A stretch of DNA of 64,000 nt from Enterococcus wangshanyuanii (GTDB lineage: Bacteria > Bacillota > Bacilli > Lactobacillales > Enterococcaceae), in NCBI RefSeq assembly GCF_002197645.1, contig NZ_CP021874.1, forward strand, positions 1,178,001 to 1,242,000, written 5' to 3'. Shown piece after piece: positions 48,666 through 59,532 of this stretch. The position numbers and the translations under genes were made by a program. The stretch's first letter is position 1; the number at the start of each line of letters is the position of its first letter. A model generated the notes under the pieces. The model ran no database searches, had not been told where the DNA came from, and was given only the letters and a program-made list of their open reading frames with translations.

Positions 48666-48697
48666 AAAAGCTGACGATTACTCGTCAGCTTTTTTTA
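48666..48697. terminator. Bidirectional terminator between csp and icd
   Basis: AAAGCTGACGA / TCGTCAGCTTT stem with A and T runs on the flanks, placed between two converging genes. Confidence 0.9.
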
Positions 48698-49972
48698 TGT
48701 TGTCTGAATGAAACGAACTAACTCTTCACCAAAACCGGAACAACTCAACAACGTTGCTTGATCCATTTGATCAGCGAAATCTTTTGTTACAGTTTTGTTC
48801 ACAAGTGCCTGTTCAATGCTCTCGGTGATCAATCGACTGACCGCATCCCAGCCAAGATACTCAAACATCAGTGCACCGGATAATAATAATGAGGATGGAT
48901 TTAACTGATTCAAACCAGCAAATTCAGGTGCTGTTCCATGGGTTGCTTCGAAAATGCCATGACCCGTCTGCAAGTTTAAGTTTGCGCCAGGTGCAATTCC
49001 GATTCCGCCAACCTGAGCAGCCAGAGCATCTGAGATGTAATCTCCATTTAAATTCAAGGTTGCAATTACATCATATTTATCTGGATGCAATAAAATATCT
49101 TGTAAGAAAATATCTGCGATCCGATCTTTAATGATCAATTTTCCTGCCTTTTCGGCTTCTAACAATTGATGTTCAGCTTCTGTCTTTCCCAGTTCTTTTT
49201 TAACTTTCTCATAAGTTTCCCAAGTAAAAACTTGATCACCGAACTCTCTTTCAGCTAATGTATAACCCCATTTTTTAAATCCACCTTCAGTAAATTTCAT
49301 GATGTTGCCTTTGTGCACAAGTGTTACTGATTTACGCTGATGTTTCAACGCGTGCTCAATGGCGCCCCGAACCAAACGTTCTGTTCCTTCTTTTGAAACA
49401 GGTTTGATTCCAATCGCTGATGTTTTAGGAAAGCGGATCTTTTCAACCCCAAATTCTGTTCTTAAATAGCTAATCAATTTTTCCGCATCTGAACTTTCAG
49501 CAGGAAATTCAATCCCCGCATAAATATCTTCTGTATTTTCTCTAAAAATCATCATATCTGTATGTTCCGGATGCTTTAGCGGAGAAGGCACACCAGTAAA
49601 ATAACGGACAGGTCTGTAACAAATATACAGATCCAATTCTTGTCTTAATGTGACATTCAAAGAACGAAAACCACCGCCGATCGGTGTCGTAAGTGGACCT
49701 TTGATTGCAACTAAATGTTTTTTGATCGTCTCTAACGTTTCTTCCGGCAGCCAATCTCCCGTCTGATTGAACGCCTTTTCTCCAGCTAATACCTCTTGCC
49801 AAACAACTTTCCTTTTCCCCTGATAAGCCTTTTCTACAGCAGCATCAAAGACAGTTTTAGCCGCTTGCCAAATTTCCGGTCCAATGCCATCCCCTTCTAT
49901 AAATGGAATGATCGGATAATCTGAAACAACAAGTTGGCCGTTACTGAAAACAAGTTTTTCCCCTTTAGTCAT
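48695..49972 (-). CDS. icd: Isocitrate dehydrogenase, NADP-type
   Basis: Oxidatively decarboxylates isocitrate to 2-oxoglutarate. The 425-residue protein shows [14 protein letters not shown], the substrate-binding [13 protein letters not shown] (with the serine that is phosphorylated in E. coli), [30 protein letters not shown], and [32 protein letters not shown] overlaps the citZ stop by 4 bp. Last gene of acn-citZ-icd, making the carbon skeleton of glutamate. Confidence 0.95.
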   Translation of the reverse strand: MTKGEKLVFSNGQLVVSDYPIIPFIEGDGIGPEIWQAAKTVFDAAVEKAYQGKRKVVWQEVLAGEKAFNQTGDWLPEETLETIKKHLVAIKGPLTTPIGGGFRSLNVTLRQELDLYICYRPVRYFTGVPSPLKHPEHTDMMIFRENTEDIYAGIEFPAESSDAEKLISYLRTEFGVEKIRFPKTSAIGIKPVSKEGTERLVRGAIEHALKHQRKSVTLVHKGNIMKFTEGGFKKWGYTLAEREFGDQVFTWETYEKVKKELGKTEAEHQLLEAEKAGKLIIKDRIADIFLQDILLHPDKYDVIATLNLNGDYISDALAAQVGGIGIAPGANLNLQTGHGIFEATHGTAPEFAGLNQLNPSSLLLSGALMFEYLGWDAVSRLITESIEQALVNKTVTKDFADQMDQATLLSCSGFGEELVRFIQTT

Positions 49973-51114
49973 GCTTCTACTCCTCCTGAACGTAATTCTT
50001 CGTTAAGTGCCTGATAAGTCAGATTCTTTGGCCCAACATAATGTGATCGCGGGCGAATCAAACAATCTTCTTGCTTCTGTTCGTAAATATGACCCAACCA
50101 GCCGGAAACTCGACTCATCGCAAAAATCAATGTGAACAGGTCACTTTCAATGTCTAAACAGTGATAAACGGTCGCTGAGTAAAAATCAACATTAGGAATC
50201 AATCCCTTTGTTTCTTTTAAATAACACTCAACCTGACAGGATAAAAAATACCACTGTTCTTTTTGAGTCAATGCTGTTAGTTCTTTTGCCAGTTTTTTCA
50301 AATGTTTTTTTCTTGGGTCTTCCGTTTTGTACACTCGGTGTCCAAAGCCCATCACTTTCTCTTTACGATCTAATTTTTGATTCAAATACTCTTTAACACT
50401 TAAATCACCAGAATCAATTTCCATCAACATATCAAACACTCGCTCATTCGCTCCGCCATGAAGCGGTCCTTTTAAAGAACCGATCGCAGCGGTAATACAA
50501 GAGTAAACATCTGACAATGTCGATGCACAGACTCGCGCAGTAAAGGTACTGGCATTTAAATCATGATCGGCATGCAAAACCAACGCTTGATTCATTGCTG
50601 CTACCTGTATAGCTTTCGCTTCCTTGCCAGTGAGCATATAAAGAAAATTTGCCGCGATCGATAAATCACTTCTAGGAGTGATTGGATCCAGACCTTTTCT
50701 TAATCGTGCATAAGCCGCAATAATCGTTGGCATTTTAGCCTGCAAAGCGATACTTTGTTGGTAGGATGAAGATTCATCTGTCTCTTCTGCATTTGGATCA
50801 AATACTCCTAAAAGTGAAATGGTCGACCTAAGAACACTCATCGGATGAAGATTTTGCCGTGTCTGGATTTTCAAACAGGTTACTATTGTGTCTGAGATCG
50901 GCATGGCAGCAGCTAAATCCTGTTTAAACTTAAACAGTTCTTGAGCATTTGGCACTTTAAGATACCATAAAAGATAAATCACTTCTTCAAACTGAACATT
51001 TTCAGCAACTAAATCATCGATATTAAAACCAGCAAATAACAACTGATTTTCGACGATCGAACTGATCTTTGTTTCAGAAACCACGACACCATCTAAACCT
51101 CTATGGATCTCCAT
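49969..51114 (-). CDS. citZ: Citrate synthase
   Basis: Condenses acetyl-CoA and oxaloacetate. The 381-residue protein matches the Gram-positive type, with [17 protein letters not shown] (catalytic His), [17 protein letters not shown] (second His), [16 protein letters not shown], and the catalytic Asp in [21 protein letters not shown] precedes ATG. Overlaps icd by 4 bp. It is separated from acn by 428 bp filled with repeat copies, so it may have its own promoter or rely on read-through. Confidence 0.95.
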   Translation of the reverse strand: MEIHRGLDGVVVSETKISSIVENQLLFAGFNIDDLVAENVQFEEVIYLLWYLKVPNAQELFKFKQDLAAAMPISDTIVTCLKIQTRQNLHPMSVLRSTISLLGVFDPNAEETDESSSYQQSIALQAKMPTIIAAYARLRKGLDPITPRSDLSIAANFLYMLTGKEAKAIQVAAMNQALVLHADHDLNASTFTARVCASTLSDVYSCITAAIGSLKGPLHGGANERVFDMLMEIDSGDLSVKEYLNQKLDRKEKVMGFGHRVYKTEDPRKKHLKKLAKELTALTQKEQWYFLSCQVECYLKETKGLIPNVDFYSATVYHCLDIESDLFTLIFAMSRVSGWLGHIYEQKQEDCLIRPRSHYVGPKNLTYQALNEELRSGGVEA

Positions 51115-51132
51115 CCAAATCCCTCCTTAAAA

Positions 51133-51372
51133 TAAAAGCGGAACAAATCGTCTAATCCTGTAGAAAATTAGGAAATTGACTTTGAGGCGCTTTTTGCCTC
51201 ACTGACAATTTGTCTATTTTCCTAAGGATTGATTTGTGTAGCTGGATAACAGTAAAAGCCGAATAAATCGCTTAATCCTGTAGAAAATTAGGAAATTGAC
51301 TTTGAGGCGCTTTTTGCCTCACTGACAATTTGTCTATTTTCCTAAGGATTGATTTGTGTAGCTGGATAATAC
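51133..51372. repeat. Tandem 120-bp repeat between acn and citZ (copies 1 and 2)
   Basis: Two adjacent copies with exact 120-bp period (51133-51252 and 51253-51372) and only about four differences near their starts (for example GCGGAACAAATCG versus GCCGAATAAATCG). Each can fold: AATCC...GGATT, TTAGGAAA...TTTCCTAA and GAGGC-GCTTTTT-GCCTC nested. Not CRISPR: no spacers, and the unit is too long. Confidence 0.92.
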
Positions 51373-51444
51373 AAATGATCAACACTTTCTTCGAAAGTCT
51401 TGTACTGTTCTACATCAGTTCATTTTATTCACTGTGTTTCTCAG

Positions 51445-51550
51445 CAAAAGCGGAACAGGCTCGTTCAGCTCTGACAGAAAAATAGGAAATGTTGATTGAG
51501 ACACTCTTTGTCTCACTCAACATTTATCTTTTTTCCGAGAGGCTAGCTAG
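51445..51550. repeat. Diverged third copy of the 120-bp repeat, touching the acn stop
   Basis: Starts GCAAAAGCGGAACAGGCTCG and holds a long hairpin AAATGTTGATTGAGAC / GTCTCACTCAACATTT. The central stem is TGAGAC/GTCTCA here and TGAGGC/GCCTCA in the tandem copies, a paired change that preserves the stem. It overlaps the last codons of acn. Confidence 0.8.
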
Positions 51551-54269
51551 ATTTTTCAGCCATTTGTTCCAGCTTTTTACGAATGACCATCGGTAATATA
51601 CCGCCATGCTGATAGTACGTAATATCAACTGCGGAATCAAAGCGCAACAGTGTGTCGAATTCAATCGTTTCACCCGAACTTTTTCTCGCTATGACCTTCA
51701 CTGTATCTAAAATCCCTTTTGTTTCATCGATCTCGATATCGAATTGTTCAGTTCCTGTTAAACCTAAACTATTCGCATCTTGACCTTTTAAAAATTGTAA
51801 CGGCAATACACCCATCATCACCAAATTCGAACGATGGATTCGCTCATAACTTTTGGCGATCACAGCCTCTACACCCAATAACTGCACACCTTTTGCTGCC
51901 CAGTCTCTAGAAGAACCCATTCCATAATCATCGCCAGCTAAGATCACAAGCTTGGTTCCTTCTTCCTGATACTTCATTGCTGCATCATAAATCGGCATTG
52001 TCTCTTTTGTAGGATGGAATATGGTATAACCGCCTTCTATTTCTGGTACTAACTGGTTGCGAATTCGAATATTGGCTAGTGTTCCCCGCATCATTACTTC
52101 ATGATGGCCTCTTCTTGCGCCATAAGAATTAAACGCCCGAACTTCGACCCCTTGTTCAGTCAAATACTGTCCTGCTGGGCTATTTTTTTGAATATTTCCG
52201 GCTGGTGAAAGATGATCAGTAGTCACCGAGTCTCCAAATTTAGCTAAAACTGCTAGATTTTTTAATGGTTCTCGTACGGTTCTTTCCTGAGACATTCCTT
52301 CAAAATAAGGAGGATTTGCAATATATGTTGAAGCTTGATCCCAAGCATACAAGGGCTCTGCAGTCGTTTGAATTTTATTCCACTCTTCATTGTCATTGAA
52401 CACACCTGCATATTCCTGTTTATATAATTCAGGTGTGACACACTGATCGATCAAATGCTGAACCTCTTCTCTAGAAGGCCATAAATCATTGAAATAGATT
52501 GGTATGCCGTTATTATCGATTCCTATTGGTTCATTAAACACATCGATAGCCACAGTTCCTGCTAATGCATATAAAACAACAAGCGGTGGTGAGGCAAGGT
52601 AGTTCGCCTTGACCAAAGGATGGATCCGCCCTTCGAAATTACGATTTCCGCTTAAGACCCCAGCAGCCAGCAAGTCATTTTCTTTAATTACTTCTTCTAC
52701 TTCTTGTTTTAATGCCCCTGAATTTCCTATGCAGGTAGTACAACCATAACCGACAAGATGAAACCCTAATGTCTCCAAATAAGGGAGCAACCCAGCTTTT
52801 TCAAGGTAAGCCGTCACGACTTTTGAACCTGGTGCCAATGACGTTTTCACATAATTAGGTACTATTAACCCCAGTTCTACAGCCTTTTTAGCGACTAGAC
52901 CCGCACTTAGCATCACAAAAGGATTAGATGTATTCGTGCAAGAAGTGATCGCTGCGATCGCTAATACACCTGGCTTTAATTCATGGTGTTCTCCTTCTAG
53001 ATCTAAAGGAATAGATTGTTCTTGCTGTTCCTTAGACAGACCAAATCCCTGAAGTCCATTTGGTGCATTGATCGCTTCTTCAAAACTACTTTTCATTTCT
53101 GATAAGGGAATCAAATCTTGAGGTCTTTTAGGACCAGCTAAATTTGCTGCTATTTTACTTAAATCAATTTCGATGACATTAGTGTAGCTTGGTTCTGGGT
53201 CATTTAATGGTTCGTAAAATAGCTGATTTTCTTTTAAATAATATTCTGCGACATTCACTGCATGCTCTTCTCTTCCGGTCAAACGCAAATAACGAATCGT
53301 CTCATCATCTACAGGGAAGAAGCCACAAGTAGCCCCATATTCCGGTGCCATATTCGCAACGGTTGCCCGATCTGCTAAGCTCAAATTTACCAATCCTGGG
53401 CCAAAGAATTCTACAAATTTACCAACGACTTTTTGCTCACGTAACACTTGTGTTACCTTTAAAGCTAAATCTGTCGCAGTCGCTCCCCGGGAAAGTTCAT
53501 TGACAAATCGTACACCGACAACTTCTGGAATCGGAAAATAAGAAGGTTCGCCTAACATACTTGCTTCAGCTTCGATACCGCCAACTCCCCAGCCTAAAAC
53601 ACCTAAAGCATTGACCATCGTCGTATGTGAGTCTGTTCCAACCAATGTATCTGGGTATAAAAGAGTGGATCGATCGTCCATTTTCTTTTGAATCACAACA
53701 GAAGCAAGATACTCGATATTTACTTGATGAACGATACCTGTTGCTGGCGGTACAACACGGTAGTTATCGAAAACTTTTTGTGCCCAGCTCAAAAAGCGAT
53801 ACCGCTCCTGATTGCGTTGAAATTCCATGTTCATATTAAGCTGTAAGGCTTGTTTGACGCCTGCCACATCAACTTGGACAGAATGATCGATCACTAGATC
53901 AACAGGTACTTCTGGATTGATCGCAGTCGGGTCACCACCGAAATCCGCAATCGTTTTTCTTAATGACGCTAGATCGACAACAGCTGGAACGCCAGTAAAA
54001 TCTTGAAGAATCACACGCGCAGGTTTAAATGGGACTTCTCCTATATTTTTTTCTTTCGCAGACCATTTTGCCAGTTGATCGATATGCTGCTGTGTGATGC
54101 CAGTTCCATTTTTCTGCCGCAGTAGAGATTCTAATAGTACCCGAATACTAAATGGCAAGCTTGAAACAAATGGATTTTGTTGTGTCTCAAGTGAAGCTAA
54201 CTCATAATAATGATATTTTTGATCACCATAGTAAAAAAATGTTTCTGCCGATTGCTGGTTAGAAATCAA
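51543..54269 (-). CDS. acn: Aconitate hydratase (AcnA/CitB type)
   Basis: Isomerises citrate to isocitrate with a [4Fe-4S] cluster. The cluster cysteines lie in [14 protein letters not shown] and [12 protein letters not shown]. The swivelling C-terminal domain ([34 protein letters not shown]) is present. Starting at TTG 54269 gives 908 residues, the usual length, with AGGAGG 7 nt upstream. The ATG two codons earlier is only 1 nt from that site, and a 931-residue form adds an unlikely N terminus. CitB-type aconitases can also bind RNA when iron is low. Confidence 0.94.
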   Translation of the reverse strand: MISNQQSAETFFYYGDQKYHYYELASLETQQNPFVSSLPFSIRVLLESLLRQKNGTGITQQHIDQLAKWSAKEKNIGEVPFKPARVILQDFTGVPAVVDLASLRKTIADFGGDPTAINPEVPVDLVIDHSVQVDVAGVKQALQLNMNMEFQRNQERYRFLSWAQKVFDNYRVVPPATGIVHQVNIEYLASVVIQKKMDDRSTLLYPDTLVGTDSHTTMVNALGVLGWGVGGIEAEASMLGEPSYFPIPEVVGVRFVNELSRGATATDLALKVTQVLREQKVVGKFVEFFGPGLVNLSLADRATVANMAPEYGATCGFFPVDDETIRYLRLTGREEHAVNVAEYYLKENQLFYEPLNDPEPSYTNVIEIDLSKIAANLAGPKRPQDLIPLSEMKSSFEEAINAPNGLQGFGLSKEQQEQSIPLDLEGEHHELKPGVLAIAAITSCTNTSNPFVMLSAGLVAKKAVELGLIVPNYVKTSLAPGSKVVTAYLEKAGLLPYLETLGFHLVGYGCTTCIGNSGALKQEVEEVIKENDLLAAGVLSGNRNFEGRIHPLVKANYLASPPLVVLYALAGTVAIDVFNEPIGIDNNGIPIYFNDLWPSREEVQHLIDQCVTPELYKQEYAGVFNDNEEWNKIQTTAEPLYAWDQASTYIANPPYFEGMSQERTVREPLKNLAVLAKFGDSVTTDHLSPAGNIQKNSPAGQYLTEQGVEVRAFNSYGARRGHHEVMMRGTLANIRIRNQLVPEIEGGYTIFHPTKETMPIYDAAMKYQEEGTKLVILAGDDYGMGSSRDWAAKGVQLLGVEAVIAKSYERIHRSNLVMMGVLPLQFLKGQDANSLGLTGTEQFDIEIDETKGILDTVKVIARKSSGETIEFDTLLRFDSAVDITYYQHGGILPMVIRKKLEQMAEKSS

Positions 54270-54388
54270 AATCATCCCTCCTAAATTTGCACGTTGTGCA
54301 GCACTTCTACTGTAAAACAAAGAAAAAATTTGTGACATCTTTCATTAATCTTTGATTAGAAGTATTTATGCATTATCTAATTTTAGCT

Positions 54389-54417
54389 ATTATAACGGCA
54401 TTATAACTGAATGTAAA
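54389..54417 (-). promoter_or_regulatory. Promoter of acn
   Basis: TTTACA (54412-54417), 17-bp spacer, TATAAT (54389-54394) on the minus strand, with a second TATAAT inside the spacer. It lies about 115 bp before the start codon. A small dyad around ATAATGCATAA (about 54366-54376) could bind a regulator such as a CcpC relative, but this is speculative. No gene lies in 54418-54707. Confidence 0.65.
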
Positions 54418-54707
54418 CCCTTAAACAAATGAGAAAAGTTAGGTTAATTAACTTTACTATGTCAGATTTACGTAAGATAGAGAGAGGCATAAAAATGCTA
54501 AAAAAAGGCATTTGTCACTTATACGACCTTTTAAAATTAGCTATTTTACATGATTTACACATTTTATTTTAACCATATATACATTTTTCGTGTCCCGGAT
54601 ATTTGTTTGGTTTAGTTTACATCATTTGGAACGTATTTCAGTTAGTCTTATGTATTTTTATCAATTTCATGTAAGATGAATTTTTTTTATTTTTGTAGTA
54701 AAAATAA

Positions 54708-54822
54708 GAGTGCGTGACAAAACTAACGATCAGTTTTGTTTCGCACTCTAAAACTTAATAAATGGCGGATACAGAAGCAACTCCAGCTTATTTTTTGAGT
54801 CCAACACTTCTGTTTCAACCTC
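54708..54822 (-). repeat. Dispersed structured 3' element, copy 3 (after oadA), internally deleted
   Basis: About 115 bp. It shares the outer parts of copies 1 and 2, including the terminal hairpin GAGTGCGAAACAAAACT / AGTTTTGTCACGCACTC, but lacks the central GAATTCAC nested repeat. It lies 59 bp after the oadA stop in the same relative orientation as the others, and probably terminates the citrate operon. Confidence 0.82.
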
Positions 54823-54881
54823 TAAAGACAAATATCAACTCCATATATCCAAATCAAACACTTCTTAGTCTTGCCAGATTT

Positions 54882-56273
54882 TTAAATATCCAATGTCACA
54901 GTGACTTCTTGAATCGGAATATCATAAAAACGGTCTTCTCTTCTACCTAAAAAGTCTTTTCCTTGCTGCGGGAATAAGGCATACATCAAGACATCTTCTG
55001 TTGATTTCGCATACTCCTTGATTTCTGCTTCATACGTCGACATCTCAGGTGTTAGTAAATCTGCAGGACGAACGGTAATCACTTCTTCGTCTCCAATGAT
55101 CAATTTAGTCATTTCTTCAGAAATCGCTACAGGTGGTTTCCCATATAAACCTTTGACATAATCTTTGATTTCTTTTGGTACTATTTTATAGCGTTCACCG
55201 CTAATAACATTCATTACCGCTTGCGTTCCCACCATTTGTGACAATGGCGTTACCAATGGCGGATATCCAAGGTCAGCTCGGACTTTCGGTACTTCTTTCA
55301 ATACTTCTTCATATTTATCAACAAGTCCTTGCTCTGTTAATTGGCTCAACAAATTAGACAGCATGCCGCCAGGTACTTTATAAAGTAATGTTTTAGGTTC
55401 TGTATCTTTGACCTTCGGATTCAAAAGGCCTTCTTCTCTAAAACTATCGCGAATCGGATTAAAATAATCTGCGATTTCTGCAACTTTATTCATATTTAAA
55501 TGTGTATCATAGCCTAGATTTTCTAAAGCCAAAGCCATAGATTCTGTTGCCGGTTGGCTAGTCCCTCCTGAGAAAGAGGAAATTGCTGTATCGATAATAT
55601 CTGCACCCGCTTCAACTGCTTTTAAGTATGTCATTTCAGCGATCCCGCTTGTCGCATGTGTATGGACTTCTAAAGGCACTTGAATGTTGCTTTTGATTTC
55701 TGTTACTAAACGGTACGCATCATCTGGTGTCAGAATTCCTGCCATATCTTTAATACAAATTGAATCTGCTCCCATTTTTTCAAGTTCAGTGGTTAGATTC
55801 ACAAAATAGTCGATTGTATGAAACTCACTTGTTGTATAAGAAATTGCAGGCTGACAGTGTCCACCATATTTCTTTGTCGCTTCAATCGATGTTTGCAGAT
55901 TTCTAGTATCATTCAATGCATCAAAAACGCGAATGATATCGATTCCGTTTTCGATCGATTTTTGTACGAAGGCTTCAACAACATCATCTGCATAGTTTTT
56001 ATACCCTAATAAATTTTGTCCTCTTAACAACATTTGTAATTTTGTATGTTTTACGGCCTTTCTAATTGCTCGTAATCGTTCCCACGGATCTTCGTTCAAG
56101 AAGCGAATACACGCATCAAAAGTCGCGCCGCCCCACATCTCTAATGCATGAAAACCAGCCTCATCCAAAGTTTGGATAATTGGCAGCATATCACTTGTCG
56201 GCATCCGTGTAGCGATTTGGCTTTGTTGCCCATCACGCAGAACGGTTTCTGTAAAAAGTATTTCTTTTGTCAT
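54882..56273 (-). CDS. oadA: Oxaloacetate decarboxylase alpha subunit (carboxytransferase)
   Basis: Transfers the carboxyl group of oxaloacetate to biotin. The 463-residue TIM-barrel protein shows ETVLRDGQQSQIATRM, MWGGATFDACIRFLNEDPW, IKDMAGILTPDDAYRLV, and VPLEVHTHATSGIAEMTYLKA with metal-binding His residues. The biotin domain is not fused: it is the separate OadD, as known for enterococcal citrate clusters. ATG overlaps the citX stop by 4 bp. Last gene of the operon. The citM and citG that follow in E. faecalis are absent. Confidence 0.94.
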   Translation of the reverse strand: MTKEILFTETVLRDGQQSQIATRMPTSDMLPIIQTLDEAGFHALEMWGGATFDACIRFLNEDPWERLRAIRKAVKHTKLQMLLRGQNLLGYKNYADDVVEAFVQKSIENGIDIIRVFDALNDTRNLQTSIEATKKYGGHCQPAISYTTSEFHTIDYFVNLTTELEKMGADSICIKDMAGILTPDDAYRLVTEIKSNIQVPLEVHTHATSGIAEMTYLKAVEAGADIIDTAISSFSGGTSQPATESMALALENLGYDTHLNMNKVAEIADYFNPIRDSFREEGLLNPKVKDTEPKTLLYKVPGGMLSNLLSQLTEQGLVDKYEEVLKEVPKVRADLGYPPLVTPLSQMVGTQAVMNVISGERYKIVPKEIKDYVKGLYGKPPVAISEEMTKLIIGDEEVITVRPADLLTPEMSTYEAEIKEYAKSTEDVLMYALFPQQGKDFLGRREDRFYDIPIQEVTVTLDI

Positions 56274-56812
56274 TTCATCTTTCCTTTCTCAATGAGTTGA
56301 CTAATTGCTTGCTGCATTTCTTCTATACTATGACGTCGTTGGCGCCCGCAAATCTTTGCTTCATCTTCACAGATAAAACAATGACGCACAGGATAACCCA
56401 ACTCTGTCCGACTAATTGAAAGTAGTTGTTGCTCTTTTTGATAGAGAACATCTAAGTCCAGCAAGCGACCATAAGGATGGTTCTCTTCTAAATCGATCAG
56501 TTGTTTTTTTAATCCTTCAGGTGTCTCTCTAATGACCAAATAATATTCAGGTCCTGTTTTTACGTCACGGTATTTACGTGCAACTCTTTTTTCAGGAGGA
56601 ATCAGCCGATCGATTGCTTCAATGACAGTTAAAAAAGCGGCTTTGAGTTGCTCATTCGTTTTTACAGGACCAGGAATATTCATGGTTGCACTCAACAATG
56701 TTTCATGCGGATGCTTACCTAAAAGTTCACGCTGAATCGATACGCGTTTTTCTCTTGCATCCAGCATATAGATCAGTTCAACTTCTTCACCTTCAAAATA
56801 AGTTCTACACAT
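56270..56812 (-). CDS. citX: Apo-citrate lyase phosphoribosyl-dephospho-CoA transferase
   Basis: Attaches the phosphoribosyl-dephospho-CoA prosthetic group to the acyl carrier CitD. The 180-residue protein has IPGPVKTNEQLKAAF, TGPEYYLVI, EENHPYGRLLDLDVLY and a cysteine-containing RHCFICEDEAKICGRQRRHS segment, all typical of CitX. ATG at 56812 (MCRTYFEG) overlaps the citF stop by 8 bp. Longer in-frame starts inside citF lack ribosome sites. Confidence 0.9.
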   Translation of the reverse strand: MCRTYFEGEEVELIYMLDAREKRVSIQRELLGKHPHETLLSATMNIPGPVKTNEQLKAAFLTVIEAIDRLIPPEKRVARKYRDVKTGPEYYLVIRETPEGLKKQLIDLEENHPYGRLLDLDVLYQKEQQLLSISRTELGYPVRHCFICEDEAKICGRQRRHSIEEMQQAISQLIEKGKMK

Positions 56813-58334
56813 TTCTGACCACATCGATGATCGAACCGTCACGGTATTCGATCAAGGCAACGACTTTTTCTCCGTATTGAATAGCTTCTGGACGATCAAC
56901 GATACTGTATGCTTTTTCTTGCAGTTCTTTTATTGTAAATTTAGGCACATCAAGTCCTTCAAAATGTTTCACTAAATCCTCACGTTCTGGATTGATAGCA
57001 ATACCGATCTCTGTTACCACAACATCAATACTGCTGCCTGGTGTAACAACCGTGTTGACTTCCTCAACGATCGTCGGTATTCTGCCGCGAATCAAAGGAG
57101 CAATAACTAAGCTCATCTTACAAGCAGCACTTGTATCTGAGTGTCCGCCAGATGCTCCGCGAATTACACCGTCAGAGCCGGTGATAACATTGACATTAAA
57201 ATCCGTATCGATTTCAAGCGCTGAAAGAATCGCTGTATCGAGTTGATTGATCACAGATCCTTTACTTAGTGGTGATGCGTACATATTTGCATCGATCTCA
57301 TAATGATTGTCATTAGCACCCAATGATACTGCTGATGGATGATCGAAATCTTGGACATCAATGATTTTTTCTACTAATCCGTCTTCTAACAACTCGACCA
57401 TTGCATTCGTGATACCGCCTAAAGCAAAGCTTGCAGTGATCCCATCTTTGATCATCGCTTCTTTTAAAAATCTAGATACAGCTAATGCTGCTCCACCTGT
57501 TCCTGTTTGGAATGAAAAACCAGCTTTATAATAAGGTGAATGAGTGATTACTTTCGCTGCATATTCTGCAATCAAAAGTTCTTTAGGATTCTTAGTAAAA
57601 CGAGTAGCACCTTTTGCGATCCCTGCTGGATCACCGATCGCATCAACTTCAACAACAAAATCGACATCTGTTTGCGGAATACTGATCGGTGTATTCGGAT
57701 ATGGCATCAAGCTATCCGTAATAATCACTACTTGATCAGCATACTTCGCATCGATCATCGCGTAACCCAAAGAACCACAAGTTGCCTTTCCTTTTGTTCC
57801 ATTGACATTGCCATACGCATCCGAGCTTGGTGCACCTAAAAAGGCAACATCGATGTGGATGTCTCCTGCAGCAATTGCGCGGGCTCTACCACCATGAGAG
57901 CGAATAACAACTGGATTTTCCATAATACCTTCTGAAATCGCTGCTCCAACTTTATCACGAAGACCGCTGGAAGTGATATTTGTAACGACTCCATTTTTAA
58001 TATGATCGATCAATGGTTCATGAACATTGGCGATCGAGCTTGGTGCGATCGATAAGTTCTTGATCCCCATTGCTGCGATTTCCTCTAAAACCATATTCAT
58101 GACAAAATCACCTTCACGGAAATGGTGATGAAATGAAATCGTCATTCCGTCTTTTAGTCCTGTTTTTTCAATCGCTTCTCTTAAGCTTCCAAGTAATTTT
58201 GTATCACGTGGTCTAACCGGCTGGATCGTTCGGCTTGATTCTTTGTATTCATGGATATTCGTGAACTCACCGGAAAACACACCATAATTTTCAGCATAAT
58301 TATCTGGAATTTCTTTGCCTACATTATTTTTCAT
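56805..58334 (-). CDS. citF: Citrate lyase alpha subunit (citrate:acetyl-ACP transferase)
   Basis: A 509-residue subunit that exchanges acetyl for citryl on CitD. Family blocks visible: DGMTISFHHHFREGDFVMN, IRSHGGRARAIAAGDIHIDVAFLGAPSSDAYGN, GTGGAALAVSRFL, and GSDGVIRGASGGHSDTSAACK. Starts 1 bp after citE with a GAGGAGG site. Confidence 0.95.
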   Translation of the reverse strand: MKNNVGKEIPDNYAENYGVFSGEFTNIHEYKESSRTIQPVRPRDTKLLGSLREAIEKTGLKDGMTISFHHHFREGDFVMNMVLEEIAAMGIKNLSIAPSSIANVHEPLIDHIKNGVVTNITSSGLRDKVGAAISEGIMENPVVIRSHGGRARAIAAGDIHIDVAFLGAPSSDAYGNVNGTKGKATCGSLGYAMIDAKYADQVVIITDSLMPYPNTPISIPQTDVDFVVEVDAIGDPAGIAKGATRFTKNPKELLIAEYAAKVITHSPYYKAGFSFQTGTGGAALAVSRFLKEAMIKDGITASFALGGITNAMVELLEDGLVEKIIDVQDFDHPSAVSLGANDNHYEIDANMYASPLSKGSVINQLDTAILSALEIDTDFNVNVITGSDGVIRGASGGHSDTSAACKMSLVIAPLIRGRIPTIVEEVNTVVTPGSSIDVVVTEIGIAINPEREDLVKHFEGLDVPKFTIKELQEKAYSIVDRPEAIQYGEKVVALIEYRDGSIIDVVRNV

Positions 58335-58335
58335 T

Positions 58336-59223
58336 CTAGACTTCCTCCTCAGAAATCAATTTTGCTGCGATCGCTAAAGCAATGACACGTTCTGCTCGTT
58401 CAACGATCGGTTTATCGACCATTTTTCCGTTGACTGAAATAACACCAGAACCTTTGGCTTCGGCTTCGCGGATGCCCCAGATCACTTCTTTAGCTTGTTG
58501 GATCTCTTTAGCAGTTGGTTCATAAACACTATTTACTAAAGGTATTTGGCGTGGATTGATCACTGATTTGCCATCAAAGCCTAGTTGTTTGATGTGTTCA
58601 ACTTCTGTTAAGAAACCTTCTGTATTATCAACATCTGAGTAAACCGTATCGATTGCGGCAATTCCTGCCGCTCTGGCAGAATGCAGAATAAAGCTGCGAG
58701 CAAAAAATAGTTCCTGTCCATCAGGATAGCGATGTGTTTTCATATTCGTCACATAATCTTCTGCACCTAATGCAATACCGATCAGCCGGTCGCTAGCTTT
58801 AGCGATTTCACGTGCATTCAGCACACCTTCCGCTGATTCGATCGCTGCCATCATTTTGGTGGTGCCGATTTTGATCCCATATTTCGTTTCCATCTCGGTG
58901 ATAACATAGTCTACATCGATGATATCTTGAGCCGTTTCTGTTTTAGGTAAACGAATGACATCTACGCCAGCTAAAACCATTGCTTCGATATCCTGATGAC
59001 CAACTGTATCTAAGCCGTTGATCCGCACAACGGTCTCCACCATTGAATAATCGAATGTCCGCAAGGCATTGTAGACAAGTAAACGTGCACTGTCTTTTTC
59101 CTTTAACGAAACAGCATCTTCCAAATCAAACATCAATGAGTCGGCTCCATACAAAGTAGCATCTCTAAGCATAGAGGCATTAGCTCCTGGTACAAACATC
59201 ATCGTTCTTCTTAAGCGTTCCAT
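58336..59223 (-). CDS. citE: Citrate lyase beta subunit (citryl-ACP lyase)
   Basis: A 295-residue HpcH/HpaI-aldolase-fold enzyme that cleaves citryl-ACP to oxaloacetate and acetyl-ACP. It shows [56 protein letters not shown] (metal Glu) and [14 protein letters not shown] overlaps the end of citD by 13 bp. Confidence 0.95.
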   Translation of the reverse strand: MERLRRTMMFVPGANASMLRDATLYGADSLMFDLEDAVSLKEKDSARLLVYNALRTFDYSMVETVVRINGLDTVGHQDIEAMVLAGVDVIRLPKTETAQDIIDVDYVITEMETKYGIKIGTTKMMAAIESAEGVLNAREIAKASDRLIGIALGAEDYVTNMKTHRYPDGQELFFARSFILHSARAAGIAAIDTVYSDVDNTEGFLTEVEHIKQLGFDGKSVINPRQIPLVNSVYEPTAKEIQQAKEVIWGIREAEAKGSGVISVNGKMVDKPIVERAERVIALAIAAKLISEEEV

Positions 59224-59519
59224 GTATTTAACACCTGCCAGTCTACATTTTCTTCAGCAGCTGCTCGATAAACTGCAGCTACTGTTCTAGCTTGAATCGT
59301 ACAATCCAATGCACCTTTATCAACTGCCTGGACCTTCGCGTCAGTAACAGATAGTTTATCCAAGGTTTCCTGTATTTTTTCACGAATTTGACGGCCAAAT
59401 TGTTTTTCAACACTGCTGTCCAGTTCAATTAGAATTCCTTGTCCACTATTTTTTCCAATTGTAATCATGATATCGCTTGATTCAGTTGTTCCAGCAGATG
59501 CGTTTTGTTTGATTTCCAA
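59211..59519 (-). CDS. citD: Citrate lyase gamma subunit (acyl carrier protein)
   Basis: A 102-residue carrier. The prosthetic group attaches to the serine in the [12 protein letters not shown] motif near residue 14. TTG at 59519 ([10 protein letters not shown]) is chosen: GAGG lies 8 nt upstream and the length matches the family, while a GTG 9 bp earlier has no usable site. Confidence 0.92.
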   Translation of the reverse strand: MEIKQNASAGTTESSDIMITIGKNSGQGILIELDSSVEKQFGRQIREKIQETLDKLSVTDAKVQAVDKGALDCTIQARTVAAVYRAAAEENVDWQVLNTWNA

Positions 59520-59532
59520 AGTGTACACCTCA

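Noticed and set aside
51133..51372. Tandem repeats considered as a CRISPR array or minisatellite
   Set aside because: Two contiguous 120-bp units with no spacers and no cas genes nearby; better explained as a duplicated intergenic element.
54762..54950. 62-codon plus-strand frame after oadA
   Set aside because: Made from the dispersed repeat and antisense oadA sequence; no ribosome site.
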